Shown here: positions 15,771-18,359 of the stretch, piece after piece
How the letters are laid out: the number at the start of each line of letters is the position of its first letter
Numbering within the stretch: the first letter of the stretch is position 1
Assembly (NCBI GenBank): GCA_013288465.1
Contig: JABDBT010000048.1
Coordinates: forward strand, 1-18,359
Length of the DNA: 18,359 bases
From: Bacteroidota bacterium
GTDB taxonomy: Bacteria > Bacteroidota > Bacteroidia > Sphingobacteriales > Sphingobacteriaceae
Direction of reading: 5' to 3'
Translations under genes and position numbers: made by a program
The notes under the pieces: generated by a model
Databases searched by the model: none
Seen by the model: only the letters and a program-made list of their open reading frames with translations
What the model was told of the DNA's origin: nothing

Positions 15771-18359
15771 TTACCCTATCTCCACCGGCCCTAAAATACC
15801 CATAGAATGAATGGGTTGGTTCCTGCCCTTTATCCATTTAATCGTCTCTTTATTATCGGTTAACGAGTGCATGTAGTTACCTAATGTTGTTGTCAGTTTT
15901 ATCGACAGGGTGTTTTCCCCTTTTATCAAAGCGTCTTTTACCGGGTAAACATGATCGCCGTACCACCTGTTGCCTAAATTTTTCCCGTTTAGCATAACTT
16001 CACTTACACCTACAACCTTGCCCAGGTTTAAATAGTTTATCCCAACCTGGTTATTTAGCTCAAATGAATTTTCATAAACCGCTGTACCGGCAAAAGCAGC
16101 CAGCGTGTTATCATCCTTAAAATCAACAAGTGTGTTTAACTTTTGGCGGCTTTTGTCGCCGTTAACATGGTTAAGCGTTAAGCTCCAGGGGGTGGTAATG
16201 ATTAACACAGGTTTTTTAGAAAAATCAAGCAGGCGGTATTTTTCGCCCTGCGTATGGGCATCAAAAACTATCAATTTGGTTTCGGCCGGGCCGAGCGTTA
16301 TTTTTAACCGGTTATTTTTACCATCAGTTGGATACAAAAACCGCTCACCTGTTTCGGCATCCCAAAGCCATGCTTTTTTATCAGGAGCCACATCAAATTC
16401 GGCGTTTAATTCAAACCTGTTAGTTATGCTATAATTAGAAATGAAAAAAGCGTCGGCATTATCAAATTTATAGTAAACCTGACTTATTAAGGTCTGCGGG
16501 TTATCTGTTTTAAAATAAGGCTTAATTTTAAATTTCTCCTGGATACCCCTCCACCAGTCTATTATTTTGCCATCATGATTGGGTGCCGGGTACAAGGCAA
16601 CCTTATCATCGCCCTTATTTTTTATTGACCCGATAATTTCATTTACCTGTTTATCCAGCTCAACATGATTATAATGCCCCGGTGCTTTTGTGGGATATTT
16701 TCCAATAAAAACAATTTGCCCTCCGGCAGCGGCATATCTTCGCAGTGCTTTGGCGGTATCGGCATGAATGGTTTCGGCCTCAATAATAAATAGTATTTTA
16801 TATTGCCTGGGGCCATAATTAAGCTTTCCGTCAGCAAAAGTTGCCTTTTGCAAAATATTTTCACTTACATAATCACAACCATTACCATTTTGATGAATAG
16901 CTTCCCATACATTGTGCACATAATCGGGCAAAGCCCTTTCGGGAAATGGGTCCCATTGTACGCCGTATTTGCTCCATAGATCGGGCAGTGGGTGCATTAC
17001 GGCAATGTCTGATACCAATGTCCCGTTTTGAAATACCGCCGATAATCTTGCTTTATAATGCGTCCAGTTTTTCAGGTATGGCCACCAGGGGTTCCGTTCA
17101 TTAAAAAAGGTGCCGTATCTTATCCATCCCGGGAAAGGCGCATCAGGCGGACTATAGTTAAACCCATGCATGATAGAATGCGTTACGCCCGATAGGTTAC
17201 TCTGATCGCCCGTTAGTTTGATCATTTCGAGCGTTGCGTTAAAAACCACCGCTATATTGGTGATCTCTTCACAACTGATCACCTTTTTACCGGCCAGCCT
17301 TGCCCCCGACGAAACAAATTTATTGATAGGCGGATATGCCCGGCCTTGTGTATAATCAAAATCTTTAAGGTCCTGCCCAATATAACTGCGCATCCAGGTT
17401 TCACATTCGGGGATATCAACCAGCATACTTGAATCTATCGGGAAATATTCGCGGCCATAAGCCTGCATTCTTGATTTTACGCCATTCTTTTTGCACCAGC
17501 TTAAATAGGTTTCTAAAAAACGCTCCTGGAACAATTCGAGCTTTGTTATTTCAAAATCATACCGCACCCTGTTTAAAACATCCGTAAACTGTGCCGACGG
17601 TATAGAGCCATACTTTTCGTTCAGCGGCCGCCCAATAGCACCTGTTTTAAAAAGTATAAAAGGCAGGTAAGGTTTTACCGAATATTGCCTGCGCTTTTCA
17701 AACTGTTCGTGCATATCATCGCACCAGTTGGCGCCTTCCAGCTCCAGGCTATCGGTAAAAACCGACCTGAAGTTTTTACCCATGCTGCCTAATTTTGGCA
17801 CTATCGCCGCCGACATCCGGTTCAAATAGCCTTCAACCGCCGCTTTATTAAAATGGTTTAAAACCGGCCCGCTGGCACCAGGCGCGCCAAACATCACCGC
17901 CATAAACCCGGTTATTTTCACCAAAAAATACAATACATGGTTTCCATCCGGAACGTTGATCGTTAGCTCATCGTTACCTATCTCCGCATCAAGGTTAATT
18001 ACCCGGCCCAGGCTTTCGAGGTTGGCGGGCGCTAATCTTAAAGCGGCTAACTCTTTATACTTCTTTTCGTTTTTTGAGGATATAGGCGGGTCAACAAGGG
18101 CCTGCAAATCGTTGCGCGTTATTTTTAATACCTGCGGCCCAACAATATCCTTAGTGCCCAAAGCCATAATTTGCGATTGTTCATCCTTTGTTAAAAAATC
18201 GCCGCCAAACGGCCAGCCAGAACCCATAATAATATCGCAGATCATCCCGCGCTTTTTGGCTTCACGCAGCGTAAAGGCCAGCATATCTATCCATTCATCG
18301 CTTAACCAAACTAACTCTTTATAATGCAACGGATCGGCAGTTTCAGGGAAACGGATCGA
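15771..18359 (-). CDS. GH106 family alpha-L-rhamnosidase-like protein (5' end cut)
   Basis: 862 codons run open to the right window edge. The TTG at 18329 is not a start: ten further in-frame codons lie upstream, and GH106 proteins usually exceed 1000 residues, so some 200 or more N-terminal residues are probably missing. Numbering from 18329, the protein shows the GH106 hallmark IMGSGWPFGGDFLT (34-47), FTDSLELEGANW (191-202), an acidic pair SCEEIT (352-357; Glu codons at 17265-17270) that is a candidate catalytic site, and LSGVTHSIMHGFNY (379-392). The C-terminal beta-sandwich carries NYLNLGKVVGVSEVMLNGK (765-783), ending in HSMGILGPVEIG. GH106 enzymes invert terminal alpha-L-rhamnose linkages with calcium and act on pectin (RG-I, RG-II) and arabinogalactan chains in the periplasm. 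The family call is firm; the linkage is unknown. Confidence 0.9.
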   Translation of the reverse strand, partial: SIRFPETADPLHYKELVWLSDEWIDMLAFTLREAKKRGMICDIIMGSGWPFGGDFLTKDEQSQIMALGTKDIVGPQVLKITRNDLQALVDPPISSKNEKKYKELAALRLAPANLESLGRVINLDAEIGNDELTINVPDGNHVLYFLVKITGFMAVMFGAPGASGPVLNHFNKAAVEGYLNRMSAAIVPKLGSMGKNFRSVFTDSLELEGANWCDDMHEQFEKRRQYSVKPYLPFILFKTGAIGRPLNEKYGSIPSAQFTDVLNRVRYDFEITKLELFQERFLETYLSWCKKNGVKSRMQAYGREYFPIDSSMLVDIPECETWMRSYIGQDLKDFDYTQGRAYPPINKFVSSGARLAGKKVISCEEITNIAVVFNATLEMIKLTGDQSNLSGVTHSIMHGFNYSPPDAPFPGWIRYGTFFNERNPWWPYLKNWTHYKARLSAVFQNGTLVSDIAVMHPLPDLWSKYGVQWDPFPERALPDYVHNVWEAIHQNGNGCDYVSENILQKATFADGKLNYGPRQYKILFIIEAETIHADTAKALRRYAAAGGQIVFIGKYPTKAPGHYNHVELDKQVNEIIGSIKNKGDDKVALYPAPNHDGKIIDWWRGIQEKFKIKPYFKTDNPQTLISQVYYKFDNADAFFISNYSITNRFELNAEFDVAPDKKAWLWDAETGERFLYPTDGKNNRLKITLGPAETKLIVFDAHTQGEKYRLLDFSKKPVLIITTPWSLTLNHVNGDKSRQKLNTLVDFKDDNTLAAFAGTAVYENSFELNNQVGINYLNLGKVVGVSEVMLNGKNLGNRWYGDHVYPVKDALIKGENTLSIKLTTTLGNYMHSLTDNKETIKWIKGRNQPIHSMGILGPVEIG

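Noticed and set aside
18327..18329. TTG as the start codon of the GH106 gene
   Set aside because: Ten in-frame sense codons continue upstream to the window edge, and the protein would lack its normal N-terminal part, so the gene is cut by the window and does not start here.

Overview
The window looks like a chromosomal segment of a Bacteroidota bacterium, most likely a soil or plant-associated Sphingobacteriaceae member such as Mucilaginibacter or Pedobacter. This is judged from gene content, not from a search. The pointers are a very large alpha-2-macroglobulin-like protein carrying a SusC/TonB-receptor-type N-terminal domain, several exported glycosidases whose signal peptides end in a residue-Ala-Gln pattern, an AraC regulator of Bacteroidota type, four sequences matching the Bacteroidota -7 promoter element TAnnTTTG, weak Shine-Dalgarno signals and moderate GC content.

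Layout. Positions 1-5713 (minus strand, 3' end cut by the window edge) encode an alpha-2-macroglobulin family protein with an intact CSEQ thioester motif. Positions 5714-6140 hold no gene, but contain a 13-bp palindrome and a roughly 170-bp block of nested hairpins that looks like a dispersed repeat. Three minus-strand genes follow: a VOC/PhnB-like protein (6141-6554), a GH2 beta-galactosidase-like enzyme (6629-8677) and a GH29 alpha-L-fucosidase (8757-10172). The last two form a likely operon read fucosidase first. A divergent promoter region with a LacI-type palindrome separates them from a plus-strand pair: a MarC-family membrane protein (10361-11032) and a large exported six-hairpin glycosidase of unclear family (11077-13548). 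That gene ends inside the last codons of a convergent AraC-type regulator (13538-14482, minus). The regulator is divergent from an SDR oxidoreductase (14674-15453, plus). A 317-bp convergent intergenic region with four related hairpin repeats follows. The window ends in a GH106 alpha-L-rhamnosidase-like gene (15771-18359, minus, 5' end cut).

How it fits together. The fucosidase, beta-galactosidase, rhamnosidase and unassigned six-hairpin enzyme suggest stepwise removal of fucose, galactose and rhamnose from a complex heteropolysaccharide (pectin side chains, arabinogalactan or an exopolysaccharide) in the periplasm. No SusC/SusD pair, sugar transporter or cytoplasmic sugar-catabolism gene is visible, so the substrate and the limits of the locus cannot be fixed. 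The macroglobulin is probably an independent envelope-defence gene. The AraC/SDR pair looks like a self-contained regulator-enzyme module. No tRNA, rRNA, CRISPR array, transposase or phage gene was seen.
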